In this document: positions 8,625-18,398 of the stretch, piece after piece
How positions within the stretch are numbered: position 1 is the stretch's first letter
How the letters are laid out: each line of letters starts with the position of its first letter
From: Ostreococcus mediterraneus
Taxonomy: Eukaryota; Chlorophyta; Mamiellophyceae; Mamiellales; Bathycoccaceae
Direction of reading: 5' to 3'
DNA: 64,000 nucleotides
NCBI GenBank assembly: GCA_012295225.1
Contig: WMKK01000001.1
Coordinates: 620,001-684,000, forward strand
The notes under the pieces: model-generated
Database searches by the model: none
Seen by the model: only the letters and a program-made list of their open reading frames with translations
What the model was told of the DNA's origin: nothing
Program-made: the position numbers and the translations under genes

Positions 8625-9659
8625 GTGATGTCGCACGCGATGACACTCGCACACCGCACTGCGCCGGCGCCGGCATTGAAACTCGCCCATGGCTCGCGAC
8701 GCCACGGTGCGATGCGCCCATTAAAGGCGACTTCGTCTTCACCGTCTTCAGGTGCGGGAGCGCAACAATCTTCTTCTTCTTCACCCGCGGCAGTGTCTTC
8801 GCCCGAGGCCGTGGGCGTGAAACAGCGCGTACTCATTACTGGTAGCACGCGCGGTTTGGGCTTGGCGCTCGCGCGCGAATTCCTCGCGCGCGGTGACGAC
8901 GTGTTCATCACTTCTCGGGACGCCGACCGCGTCGCCTCCGTCGTCGCCGAGCTCTCTCGTGACGCCGACGGCCGCGTCGCTGGCATCGCCGCCGACGTTC
9001 GCGACGCAGTAAGCATAGAACGTATGGCTACCGCCGCGGTGGATGCATTTGGTGGGGTAGATTTATGGATAAACAACGCCGCATCCAACGGGTACGCGTA
9101 TGAAAATTTAGCCGACGCGGACCCATCGACGTTGGAAGAAATCATCATGACGAACTCGCTCGGATCACTGCTGTGCACGCGACAAGCGATCAGGACGATG
9201 AAAGTGTACCCTGGGCGCGGACATGTCTTTAATCTCGAAGGCGCTGGATCGGATGGGTCGGCGACGCGCAAATATGCGGCGTACGGGCACTCCAAGGCGG
9301 GCATGGCGCAGCTCGCGAAGACAATGGCGAGCGAGAATAAGGATTCTGGCACGCTCGTGGGCGTGCACACGATTTCACCCGGTATGGTATTTACTGAACT
9401 CATCTCTAGCGGGCGGTACGCGTTCGGGAGTCAAGGGAGAATGTTTGTGAACGCGCTGGCCGAACCCGCGGAAGTCGCCGCCGGAATCGTCGTAGACCGC
9501 GTCAAGGCGGCGACAGCGGATCCAAACGCCGTGACAAAGACGTTGGCGATAAAATTGTTAACACCAGACGTGGCAGTGAAGAAGTTATTTAGAAGATTCG
9601 TGTTGCAGGAGAACAAGGATCGATATTACCCCGAAAACGATGACAAAGACAGTAAGTAA
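8625..9659 (+). CDS. NOL: Chlorophyll b reductase, NOL/NYC1 type
   Basis: 344 aa. Residues 1-65 are a Ser/Ala/Arg-rich plastid transit peptide. Next comes an NAD(P)-binding Rossmann SDR domain with VLITGSTRGLGLALA and NNAAS. The catalytic Ser209, Tyr220 and Lys224 (YGHSK) are in place, with GHVFNLEGAGSDG, SPGMVFTELISSG and NALAEPAEVAAGI, which are characteristic of NOL/NYC1. It reduces chlorophyll b to 7-hydroxymethyl chlorophyll a, the first step of chlorophyll b turnover and of light-harvesting complex breakdown. No transmembrane segments are seen, so NOL fits better than membrane-anchored NYC1. Confidence 0.9.
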   Translation: MMSHAMTLAHRTAPAPALKLAHGSRRHGAMRPLKATSSSPSSGAGAQQSSSSSPAAVSSPEAVGVKQRVLITGSTRGLGLALAREFLARGDDVFITSRDADRVASVVAELSRDADGRVAGIAADVRDAVSIERMATAAVDAFGGVDLWINNAASNGYAYENLADADPSTLEEIIMTNSLGSLLCTRQAIRTMKVYPGRGHVFNLEGAGSDGSATRKYAAYGHSKAGMAQLAKTMASENKDSGTLVGVHTISPGMVFTELISSGRYAFGSQGRMFVNALAEPAEVAAGIVVDRVKAATADPNAVTKTLAIKLLTPDVAVKKLFRRFVLQENKDRYYPENDDKDSK

Positions 9660-9754
9660 AAGTCGTTATTAAAACATAAAAGTGTAGAAGTGTAGTAAAC
9701 GATGTGTAAATTCAGCGACGACGATCGATGACGAGACGATCATCATCGCGAACA

Positions 9755-11682
9755 TTAGAGTCCCAGTGCTTGCTTATCTTCGAGCGAAATCCGCATGTAC
9801 ACGCGATCTCGACACTTAAATTCCTTCACCACGACGTGCTCGCCGCGCACCATCGCGTCCCGTGTCGTCAAATCGTGCCACTTTTCAAACGACACGACCG
9901 CAAAGAAACACCGCACGCGTCTCGACACTCCGACATACGCGCGGTCGACAACCCCATACGCGCTCATGATATTGCGCAGCCACGCGCTGGCTTCGACAGA
10001 GATGGATTGAATGACGCGAAATTCTGCATTCGTTGGTGCGTCGCTCAGGCGTAACACGTCTTCATCGACGTTTAACTTCCGCGTCACAGCTTGCATGAAC
10101 TCGAACGGGAGCATTTTCAAGTTAATCTTGGGATTCGTCACGATGCAGCGCGTCGTCGTTGACGTCATTGTCGTCGACGTCATCATCGGCGTCGTCGAAG
10201 GCGTCATTGGTGCGGCGGCGGCGCTCGCAAATTTGAGAATTTTCGCCGGTGTGTTCGCCACGGCGGCATACGCCGGTTTTGTGACGTCTTCGACTGCTTT
10301 CGGCGACGTGATGCGTTCGATAACGGACACAGGCGATGCATCTGGAGAAGGTACCACATCGATGCAGGTTGTCGGCATCACATCATCGGCAGTCGCGCGG
10401 CGCTCGCATCGGCGGCGGCAGTGAACATCGGCGGCGCTTCGTAACCACTCGGCGGTAATGGGACCGATGACACGCGCTGTGAGCGCGGCTTCGCGCGTGG
10501 ATATGATTCCAACTGCGCGATACATGCGACCACCTCGGCGCGATTTTACGATATCTACCACGATCGCGCCGCAAATCAACGTAGTATCATCGTCGTTGTC
10601 GTCATTGACGTCGTCGTCGTCGTAATCGCGTTCGAGCTCAAGAGGGAGCAACATTTGCACCGTCCCCGGCGCGCGTTGTCCCTCGAGCCTCGCATACCTC
10701 AACACTGGCACGTGATAACCATATAGGACCAACCTTGCAGCACGCGGCACCGCCGCACTCGCCGCGCGTTGCCTCGCGGCTGGATCGCTTGCGAGCGCTC
10801 GAGGGAAAACATCCGCTCGGGCGTCCACCGACGGCCAAAATCGCGCGTCGATTTCGAGCACGACTTCCTCAAAGTCGCGGTCATTCGCGAGCCAGAGATA
10901 ATCATGCGGATCATCCACGAACGTCGCGCGCGGAGGGATATGCAAGATGGGTTCGATTTGATTCCACGCTTGCGACGGGTCGCGCAGCGCGATGTCATCC
11001 ACAAAACCGCATAATTCCCACGTCGGTCGTTCGACGACGCCTGCATTGGTTTTGGCGGTCGTCTTACTCGCAGCAGTATTCATCATTTTCTCGCTCGAAT
11101 TACCACCGTCACGTTCGGCAAACTCGCGAAAAAACACGGCAAAAATTGGAAATTCATCATCGCTGAGCAAATTGGTGTGAAACGTCGCCCATGCGGCTTC
11201 GCCCGTCGACGTAAAACATTGCACCAATTTACCCTGTTCCACACTTCGTAAGAATTGCGCGTTTAAAAACGCACGCATGGCACCAGGTGTGGTAACCCAC
11301 GCATTCGCACCGCATTCACGCATTACGCGAGCCTCGAGTCCACGAATCGTCGTCGCGCGCGCGGCGTTGACATCAAAGCGTCGTCTTTGTTTCGAGTCGC
11401 GCGCGTCGTCGTCGTCATCCTCAGGTACGTTTGCCCATTGATCGAGCGAGCACACGCGCGCGCCGAAACCACACACACGCACGCCCTCCGCATTCGTCTC
11501 GGCGCTATACGACCCGCTCGCGCCCGCTGCGGCTCCGCCTTTACGCGCCGGGCGCGTCCACCCAGATTCCATCGCCCCCGCGTCGTCCCGCCGCTTGGTC
11601 ACATCCGAGCCCGCATCCGCGAACGCGGCGTCATCGGACGACGTCTCGATGCCGTCATCATCCGTGTGAACATCATCACCAT

Positions 11683-11722
<40 letters not shown>

Positions 11723-11899
11723 GTCGGCGTCGTCGCGCGGACGCACCCCCACCGTCACCTGCCGACCGTCACACCCAGCACCTCCACGTCCCACCGCGCC
11801 CCGCATCGACGCGCACGCCACCGCGGGCCACACCGCGCGCGTCTGCGCATTCGCATTCGTCGTCATCTTTCCCCGTTCGCGTCGTGCGCCGCGCATCAT
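9755..11899 (-). CDS. DUF3825-like protein with C-terminal RRM-like segment
   Basis: 714 aa from the ATG at 11899 (an ATG at 11866 is also possible). The frame stays open to 12343, but that part is a translated simple repeat. After an Asp/Ala low-complexity tract there is a small helical domain (TPGAMRAFLNAQFLR...), resembling the helix-turn-helix that often precedes DUF3825. Then follows a region fitting DUF3825: FVDDPHDYLWL, the acidic EIDARFWP, GTVQMLLPLEL and MYRAVGIISTREAALTARVI. The last 100 residues (YGVVDRAYVGVSRRV, FAVVSFEKWHDL) look like a degenerate RRM. A role in RNA metabolism is inference. Family assignment is by motif memory, not by search. Acidic (GAC)n-coded inserts interrupt the DUF. 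Confidence 0.6.
11684..11734. repeat. GTCGGC hexamer repeat within coding sequence
   Basis: A tandem hexamer that codes the Asp-Ala low-complexity run of the DUF3825-like protein on the minus strand. Such length-variable runs are common in this window. Confidence 0.7.
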
Positions 11900-12415
11900 C
11901 GCGCGCGTGCGTGTGCCGTGCGCGCGGGAATCAAATCCATCAATCAATGTGTCGTCTCGTATCCCGCGTTGACTTTTTTGACGACGATGTTGACTGTCCG
12001 TCGGACCCGGCGTGTGTATCGTGCGGTCGGTGCGGCTGCTCGATCGCTCGATCGAAACGACGACGACGACGACGACGACGATGGGAGGTAACAACGACCG
12101 CGTCCGGTGGGTCTCGCCCACGCGCGCTCGGTCAGTCGGCGTCAACACAAAGCAAAAGGTTGCGCACGCACCGTCACCGTCGTCGTCTGTTTCCGTTTCC
12201 GTTTCCGTTTCCGTTTCCGTTTCTGTTTCTGTTTCTGTTTCCGTCTCGTGAAAAGAAAAGGGGTGTGTTCGCCGATCGTGACTCGACGATCGAGGGAAGT
12301 CTAACCGACCAAAAAAACACCACACGCCGAGGCCACGCGCCACGGGCGCGTGCGGCGACCTGGGTGGCTGGTTGACACGCAGTCGTCGTTCGTCACTTCA
12401 CCGATCGACGCATCG
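11900..12415. promoter_or_regulatory. Divergent spacer, DUF3825-like gene / SnRK2
   Basis: This spacer of about 0.5 kb lies between two gene starts. It contains a (ACG)n tract near 12057-12080 and a GTTTCC/GTTTCT hexamer microsatellite at 12189-12246. The minus frame stays open across it as Thr-Glu repeats, which I treat as translated repeat. No other element was recognised. Confidence 0.5.
12189..12246. repeat. GTTTCC/GTTTCT hexamer microsatellite
   Basis: About nine tandem hexamers, the first five and the last reading GTTTCC and three near the end GTTTCT. It lies in the spacer upstream of the SnRK2 gene. Confidence 0.85.
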
Positions 12416-13435
12416 ATGGAGGCCGTGGACGTGAACGACCACGATGCGCGCTATGAACCCGTGAACGATTGCTTACTCGGCACTGGGTCGTACGGCTACA
12501 CCAAGCTCATGCGGGAAAAAGCCACGGGGAAGATGTACGCGTTAAAGTATATCGAACGCGGGGAAAAGATCACCGAACACGTGCGACGGGAGATTACAAA
12601 TCACAGGAATTTGTCGCATCCGAATATAGTAAAGTTTAAGGAGGTTTTAGTGACGCCCACGCACTTGGCGGTGGCGATGGAGGCGATCGGGGGTGGGGAG
12701 TTGTTTGGGTACGTGCAACAACAAGGTCACTTTAACGAAGGGCAAGCGCGATACTTTTTCCAACACTTGATCTCGGGGGTGGAGTATTTGCATAACATGC
12801 GGATATCACATCGAGATTTAAAGTTGGAGAACACCTTGGTGGACTTGACGACGACGCCAGTGTTGAAGATTTGTGATTTTGGGTTCTCAAAGGGTGGGTT
12901 TGATAGCCAGCCAAAGACGCAAATCGGAACGCCGGCGTACATTTCGCCCGAAGTCTATCGAGGTTCGCAGCCTTACGACGGCGCTGCGTCGGATGTTTGG
13001 GCGTGCGGGGTTCTGTTATATGTCATGTTAGTTGGAAGGTACCCGTTCTCGGACCCGCAAGACCCAAACAACTCGCACAAAATGATGCAACGCGTTTTGT
13101 CGGCGACGTTTGAGCTGCCGTCGCGCATGACGGATGAGTGCAAGGATTTACTTCGAAAGATCTTCAACCCAGACCCGAAGGCGCGATTGAGTGTGTCGGG
13201 TATTTATAGTCATCCTTGGTTCTTGCACGATTTGTCGCCGAGCGTACCGCTCGGCTCGACGCAACCAGGGCCAAACGCTAGCAACGCGGAAGGGTTGCAA
13301 TGTTTAGAAGAAATCAACGCCATCATAGATGTCGCTCGCGAGCCACCGGCGCGCACTTCGAGTCCATGGGGGTATGATGAGATTGATGGTGAGGGTATTG
13401 ACGACGGTTTAGATGGATTGGATGACGACTATTGA
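12416..13435 (+). CDS. SnRK2: SnRK2-type serine/threonine protein kinase
   Basis: 339 aa from the ATG at 12416 (MEAVDVND); an in-frame ATG at 12350 adds an unlikely extension. A complete kinase domain is present: LGTGSYGYTKL, ALKYIERG with the ATP lysine, HRDLKLEN, DFGFSK and SPEVYRGSQPYDG. The activation segment SQPKTQIGTPAYI is the SnRK2 signature. The C-terminus is short and acidic (EIDGEGIDDGLDGLDDDY), like the acidic domain II of plant SnRK2s. In land plants these kinases act in osmotic-stress and abscisic-acid signalling under PP2C control. In an alga an osmotic or nutrient role is more likely. All catalytic residues are intact. Confidence 0.92.
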   Translation: MEAVDVNDHDARYEPVNDCLLGTGSYGYTKLMREKATGKMYALKYIERGEKITEHVRREITNHRNLSHPNIVKFKEVLVTPTHLAVAMEAIGGGELFGYVQQQGHFNEGQARYFFQHLISGVEYLHNMRISHRDLKLENTLVDLTTTPVLKICDFGFSKGGFDSQPKTQIGTPAYISPEVYRGSQPYDGAASDVWACGVLLYVMLVGRYPFSDPQDPNNSHKMMQRVLSATFELPSRMTDECKDLLRKIFNPDPKARLSVSGIYSHPWFLHDLSPSVPLGSTQPGPNASNAEGLQCLEEINAIIDVAREPPARTSSPWGYDEIDGEGIDDGLDGLDDDY

Positions 13436-13523
13436 GTGAAATGTTGAAATAAAAACATGCACGTGTATTGACTAAAATATTAAATGAATGCACGCTACTA
13501 CTACGCACGAGACGAGAATGCAT

Positions 13524-14567
13524 CTAGAACCTGTTGTCCGGGCGAGTGGCCAACCAACGCTTCACGCCTGCGTTGTTACCAATTCTGTCGACGATGGCGT
13601 TAATCTTTGCGCAATCGGCGTACGCCGCTTGCGCCTTTTCGCCGTCATCGAACGATTGCGTCAAAGTTACGTAAAGCACAACATCTGCTAGGGAAATGTT
13701 TTTGCCGACCGCGTATCCACCTTCACCAGTGACGATTTCAAGCTTTGCCATCCACGTCTTCATGGTATCATTGTACCACGTCGCCTTGGCCGCTTCAATT
13801 TCAGGCGTCAACGGCGCGAATGGGTTACCTCGAACCTTGCCATACGCAGTAGACATGTCCTTGATATGCTCGCAGTACGCATCAATCTTCGCTTTTTCGA
13901 TCGATCCTTTACCCATCATGCCCAAATCTTCCGCAATGTAACGTGCGATGGCGGGGGATTGCCCGAGACGCTCGCCCTTGACCTCCAGAATTGGCAAACG
14001 CTTCAAGTTGGCATCAAACATGCCCTCGTCCTTATCAATTGCATGTTGCTCCTCCACCTGCGGTTTGCCGCCGTCCATGGAGAACGTGTAGCGACGATCG
14101 ACGTAGTCCACCTCAGCCACGGCGAAGATTGTTCGAATCACTTCCGCCGCGCCTCGAGCATCAAAGTAACGCAACGTGGGCTTGTTCCTGCGCAACACGC
14201 TCCCGCTCTTCGCCTTCACGTGCGCCTTGATGATTGCCGCAGACGCCACGAAACCCGCACCGAATGCTTGAACAGGCGTGAGAGAAAGCGACATCTTCGG
14301 CGGCGGCGGCGGAGGCGGAGGGGGCTTACGCGCGGCGATGCTGAACACCTCTTGCACGCGCGAGTGCGATGGCTGGGGCGCCAAGGTTGACGCTGCTTCC
14401 TTGGCGACGACGCGCGCGCCGCGCGCACGGCGGCACGACGTCGGACAGCGCGTCGGCGTTTTCAGTGCAGACGGAGTCGCGGCAAACATGGATGCGGTGA
14501 CGACGACGTGTATGCGGGGGTGAAAAAGTGGCGGTGGTGACGTGTTTGACGCGGTTGATGACGACAT
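13524..14567 (-). CDS. Plastid-targeted glutathione S-transferase (sigma-like)
   Basis: 347 aa. A basic Ser/Thr/Arg-rich presequence (first 75 residues, ATG at 14489 an alternative start) is followed by a poly-Pro run and a short hydrophobic stretch (FGAGFVASAAIIKAHV). Then comes a thioredoxin-fold GST N-domain (LRYFDARGAAEVIRTIF, LPILEV, GQSPAIARYIAEDL) and an all-helical C-domain. The YFDARG motif with Tyr near the start is typical of sigma or prostaglandin D synthase-like GSTs. It conjugates glutathione or isomerises substrates; the actual substrate is unknown. Plastid location is inferred from the presequence. Confidence 0.82.
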   Translation of the reverse strand: MSSSTASNTSPPPLFHPRIHVVVTASMFAATPSALKTPTRCPTSCRRARGARVVAKEAASTLAPQPSHSRVQEVFSIAARKPPPPPPPPPKMSLSLTPVQAFGAGFVASAAIIKAHVKAKSGSVLRRNKPTLRYFDARGAAEVIRTIFAVAEVDYVDRRYTFSMDGGKPQVEEQHAIDKDEGMFDANLKRLPILEVKGERLGQSPAIARYIAEDLGMMGKGSIEKAKIDAYCEHIKDMSTAYGKVRGNPFAPLTPEIEAAKATWYNDTMKTWMAKLEIVTGEGGYAVGKNISLADVVLYVTLTQSFDDGEKAQAAYADCAKINAIVDRIGNNAGVKRWLATRPDNRF

Positions 14568-14624
14568 CTTGATTCTGCTTTACAACATGCGTGCGCTAGC
14601 GCACGGAATAACAACGCGTAGTGG

Positions 14625-15929
14625 CTAGAAAGATTTCATTTTGACGATTCGACCGCGGGCGAAGAATGGCGTGAGCGTGTGCGCACGTAAGAAGGTGACG
14701 ACGAGCCAAATGTTGGCGGCGAAAAACGCCAACGACGCGAACCAGAGAGATCTGAAAACCTCAGCTCCTTGGAATTCCAAGGCGTACGCCCATGCAAGCC
14801 AATGGAGTTGAGCAATGAGCCAGAATACTAGCGAAACGACTAAGGAACCGCGCTTGGTGCTTTTCATCAGAGATGGCAAGACAAGCGGCAGGAGCGTAAA
14901 CCACCAGACAAAATATTGCGCGGTGCACACTTTATTGAACGCCACAAACGCCAACGTTTGAATGAATAAAGCAAATGGCAAGTCTCGTGCGTACGTGACA
15001 CCTAAGAATGACACGACTAAAAGCATGGGTAACATACTCGCCGCCACGCGATGCACCGTTTCGATTGCGGAGCCCGCGGCAAACGCGTCGCGATGCGCGT
15101 CCAAATAAATTCCATAAAACCAGTGCGAGAAATTATGTCTGTGATCAGCGCGCTTCACGTGATACAGCAGCGCTTCATTTATGAACTCCATGCCGTATAG
15201 CGCGTACGAAATCCAATTCAACGACACGAATGTCAGTGCGGATACCACGCCAAATTTCACATTTTCAACTGTCACCCACGACAATGTCTTTGTCATCTTC
15301 AAATCGCCGCGAAAGAGCTTACGATTTCGCGGGTAATCGCCATTTAAGAAACATACAAATGCTATGGCGTGTATGATAGGATACAGCCTAAAATGTACCA
15401 TTGTTCCATACGCCAACGCCGCTGCTGCCGTGCGCCCGTTGCTTAAGGCAGTCACCGTAGCCAACATCAACGCCCCTGTGATCGCCTCACAGCTACCTCT
15501 CGTGCTAATGGTGCACGTAAACGGATTGAATAACCACGCGCACGCCGCGTATTTCGACATTTTCTCACTAAAACCGCGCACGATGCACAACTTGGCGATG
15601 AACGCTCCAACGAGAACATCCAGCGCGCTGAACACAACCTTTCCGAACGCCTCGTGCACGAACACATTCGGCGTGAGAGCGATCGCTAGCAGAGGGGTGT
15701 ATCGGTACGTCGCGCGAGCGTAGGGCGAACGATGCTGCGTCACGTGACGCGCCGCGTCGGTGTACACAACGTAGTCAATGTCAGTGTACTTGACTGCAAA
15801 GTGCGTGTCTTGATACGTACCCCATACGATGAGCACGAGACGCAGAGTTAGCGCACACACAAATGTGCGCGTGAGTGTATGGGTTTGTTTCCGCGCCGTC
15901 GACGAGGCGCGACGGACGGAAGACATCAA
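14625..15929 (-). CDS. PIGM: GPI mannosyltransferase 1 (PIG-M)
   Basis: 434 aa with multiple hydrophobic segments, close to the family length. The lumenal DxD motif is seen in KYTDIDYVVYTDAA near residue 50, followed by SPYARATYRYTPLLA, both hallmarks of PIG-M. The enzyme adds the first alpha-1,4-linked mannose to glucosaminyl-phosphatidylinositol in the ER lumen. About ten transmembrane helices are apparent, ending with a basic cytosolic tail. A hydrophobic N-terminal anchor (TFVCALTLRLVLIVW) supports the start. No defect is seen. Confidence 0.9.
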   Translation of the reverse strand: MMSSVRRASSTARKQTHTLTRTFVCALTLRLVLIVWGTYQDTHFAVKYTDIDYVVYTDAARHVTQHRSPYARATYRYTPLLAIALTPNVFVHEAFGKVVFSALDVLVGAFIAKLCIVRGFSEKMSKYAACAWLFNPFTCTISTRGSCEAITGALMLATVTALSNGRTAAAALAYGTMVHFRLYPIIHAIAFVCFLNGDYPRNRKLFRGDLKMTKTLSWVTVENVKFGVVSALTFVSLNWISYALYGMEFINEALLYHVKRADHRHNFSHWFYGIYLDAHRDAFAAGSAIETVHRVAASMLPMLLVVSFLGVTYARDLPFALFIQTLAFVAFNKVCTAQYFVWWFTLLPLVLPSLMKSTKRGSLVVSLVFWLIAQLHWLAWAYALEFQGAEVFRSLWFASLAFFAANIWLVVTFLRAHTLTPFFARGRIVKMKSF

Positions 15930-16093
15930 CGCAAGGAGGGCGTGGTGTGAGGCGTGGTGTCGGCGGTTAAAACTAGGTAGTTTGAGAAAATATATAACAA
16001 GTGTTGGGCGTGCTCAGAAAAAGCACGCGTCGACGGTCGAAAAGTGTTTCCCGTATTCCCTATGTGTTTGAAAACTACTAATAATACTTTCAG

Positions 16094-17770
16094 TTATCTT
16101 CTACCGACTTCGTCGATTAACTGCTTGAGCTTGAAATGAAGCTCTTCGCGCGCCGACGTTTCGCGAAGAGTTGTGTGCGCCGAGGGCGCTCGCTGCATTT
16201 GCTTTGGCTTGACGGCCGATGCGAGCTGCATACGAAGAGACTCGAGGGATTGAATCACCGATGGGGTATTGTGTTGGAGTGTTCCTCGCTCCGTGTGTAG
16301 AACTTGACGCTCGCACGGTGGAGACGCGGTCGGTGAACTACTCGTTGAGCGGCTGATGAAATCAACCATGCGTCGCAAGCGCACCTCTGATTCCCGCGCG
16401 CTCGCCTCTGCAAATTCGCGACGAGCTTCAGCAACTTCAGCAGCTCGCTCTAACGATATCAATCGTTGCAATGCCAAGTCTTCTTGACGACTTGTGAATG
16501 GCGCATCGTCTTCAAACAGACGAATAGCGTGCACTGGACTCGGCGGCTCGCGAGGAGAAGTGCGCGCGCTGTCGCGCATTTGGAACATTGACTCGCCTCG
16601 CACGTGCCTAAAAGATGACGCCGATGGCGAATGCAGCGGATTTTTCATCCATGCCGACGGTGATGTGGCGCCAGCTCGTTGGTGCTCTGCGGTTTCCTTA
16701 GCGACTTGAAGCAAGGACACCGCTTCGGCGAGCGCCGCGTCCGAACACTCAATGTCCGCCACGTACTTGGCGTGGTCTTCTTTCAAACGCTTTATTTCCG
16801 ACTTCAGAGTGTCAATAGTTTCACGCGCTTGTGCTTCGGAAGAACTGTGATCCGCGTGCGCTCGTTCAGCCGCTTCACTTTCCTCTTTCGCCTTGGCTCG
16901 CATCTGTTCAAGTTCATCTTCCAACGCTACGTGATCCGCGTCGAGCTCTCGCAACACTGCCGCCTTCTCCTCCACCTTCAGTTGCAAGTCTTGCAGCTTT
17001 CCTTGAACCTTTTCTATGTAATCTTCATTTTCCTCGAGCACGTCAATCGCAACTGCAGTTTCCGATTTCACGTCATACAATCTTTGCTCCTCTTCTGCAA
17101 TCTCTACGCGCAACGCATCCAACGCCGCGCTCAGTCTCGCCTCCTCCGCCGTGCACGCCTTGCGAATCGTCGCAGAATTTTTCGCTTGATATTCTAAATC
17201 TTCCGTCAACTCCAGCAGTTTACCCTCAACATGCGCCTGCTCGGACTCGAGAAACTCCAACTCTGTGCGCGTGCGCGTAAGCTTATCCACGACATCCGCC
17301 TCATCGCTTGACGTCGCCTCTCGGCTCGATTGCAACGCCGACGTCTCCCGCCGCACCGCTTCGAGCGCGTCGCGTTCAACCTTCACCAACGCGCGAAGAC
17401 TCTCGAGCTCATCCCTAAGCTTTGCCTTGTGAAATCCATAATTTACTTCTCCCTCGTGTTCTTCTTTTTCGTCGTCTTTTTGAATAGCGAGAGCGCTCGT
17501 AGGAGCATCCTCCTCCTCCTCCTCCTCCTCCCCAGCCGCGTCTTCGCGTTCGCGTCGACTGCGCATCAACGCCTTGACGAGCTCCTCCGCATCCGCACCC
17601 ATACTCACCGCATCAACAACCACACCCTCCCCAGTCGGCGACGTAATCATCACTTCACCACCATCATCTTCCTCCGCCGTATACGCCGTCGCTCGTCCAT
17701 CCACGACCACGTTGAGCGCGACGATCCCGCGACGATCGCCCCAGCCACCCGCCTCGATCGCCCCACCCAT
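16094..17770 (-). CDS. Long coiled-coil protein, unknown function
   Basis: 558 aa. Residues 1-70 form a Gly/Val-rich globular-looking start. An acidic Glu run sits near residue 80, then a heptad-rich coiled coil covers about 110-360. A Ser/Pro-rich region (SPSAWMKNPLHSPS, SARTSPREPPSPV), a second coiled segment (about 430-470) and a final helix follow. The SP and TP sites suggest phosphorylation by proline-directed kinases, but that is inference. It is organised like the other coiled-coil protein at 20647-22368, without obvious identity. No family is recognised. Confidence 0.7.
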   Translation of the reverse strand: MGGAIEAGGWGDRRGIVALNVVVDGRATAYTAEEDDGGEVMITSPTGEGVVVDAVSMGADAEELVKALMRSRREREDAAGEEEEEEEDAPTSALAIQKDDEKEEHEGEVNYGFHKAKLRDELESLRALVKVERDALEAVRRETSALQSSREATSSDEADVVDKLTRTRTELEFLESEQAHVEGKLLELTEDLEYQAKNSATIRKACTAEEARLSAALDALRVEIAEEEQRLYDVKSETAVAIDVLEENEDYIEKVQGKLQDLQLKVEEKAAVLRELDADHVALEDELEQMRAKAKEESEAAERAHADHSSSEAQARETIDTLKSEIKRLKEDHAKYVADIECSDAALAEAVSLLQVAKETAEHQRAGATSPSAWMKNPLHSPSASSFRHVRGESMFQMRDSARTSPREPPSPVHAIRLFEDDAPFTSRQEDLALQRLISLERAAEVAEARREFAEASARESEVRLRRMVDFISRSTSSSPTASPPCERQVLHTERGTLQHNTPSVIQSLESLRMQLASAVKPKQMQRAPSAHTTLRETSAREELHFKLKQLIDEVGRR

Positions 17771-18398
17771 GGGCGCGCTCTATGTATCAACCGAGTGCGT
17801 GACCACTCACGGTGCCGTGCGAACTCGGGCAACCTATGCGCGCGATCGACCCGTCGTCGCGCCTCGTCGTCGTCTCGCGCGATCGATCGATCGATCGATG
17901 CGCGCGCTCGCGCACACGTGGCGCCGAAACGACGATGGATGCGATGGGTAGGGTGCGTGGATCGCGCGCGCGTGTTCGCGACCGCGGTCTCGCGACGACG
18001 ACGACGACGACGACGACGTGCGTCGACGTGTGACGCGTATGCGTGCGATGCTCCGCGGTATGCCGTCACCCGTCCTTCGTCGTCATCCTCACCACACCTT
18101 TCCATCACCCATCGTCGTCGCGTCGTCGTCGGCGTCGCGAGAGCGCGGTCGGGGGGGTCCGCGCGCGCGAGGAGCGATGCGTTACCGTGTGTGCTTTGTG
18201 TATGCGCATAGAGTACGCGCGTGGGGTGTCGTCGTGCGTTTTTTTCGTGGCGTGCGTGTTTACATTAGTGGCGTGGTCGTGCGCCGACCGCGACCGCGAC
18301 CGCGACCGCGCGAGGGTGCGGATCTCGTCGCGATTTCGTCGCCGCGCCGTGGACGACGAACGAGCGACGAGCGACGGAGGAACGAGCGACGGAGCGAG
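17771..18398. promoter_or_regulatory. Divergent spacer, coiled-coil gene / BPA1-like gene
   Basis: A 0.6-kb spacer between divergent starts. It holds a GATC run (about 17879-17898), a (GAC)n tract (about 17995-18017), a CGT tract near 18112-18132 and a (CGCGAC)n hexamer run near 18286-18309. Open frames crossing it are Arg-rich repeat translations. No gene is supported. Confidence 0.5.

Noticed and set aside
11900-12343. Upstream extension of the DUF3825-like gene
   Set aside because: It translates the GTTTCC repeat as Thr-Glu dipeptides and GTC tracts; a good ATG exists at 11899.
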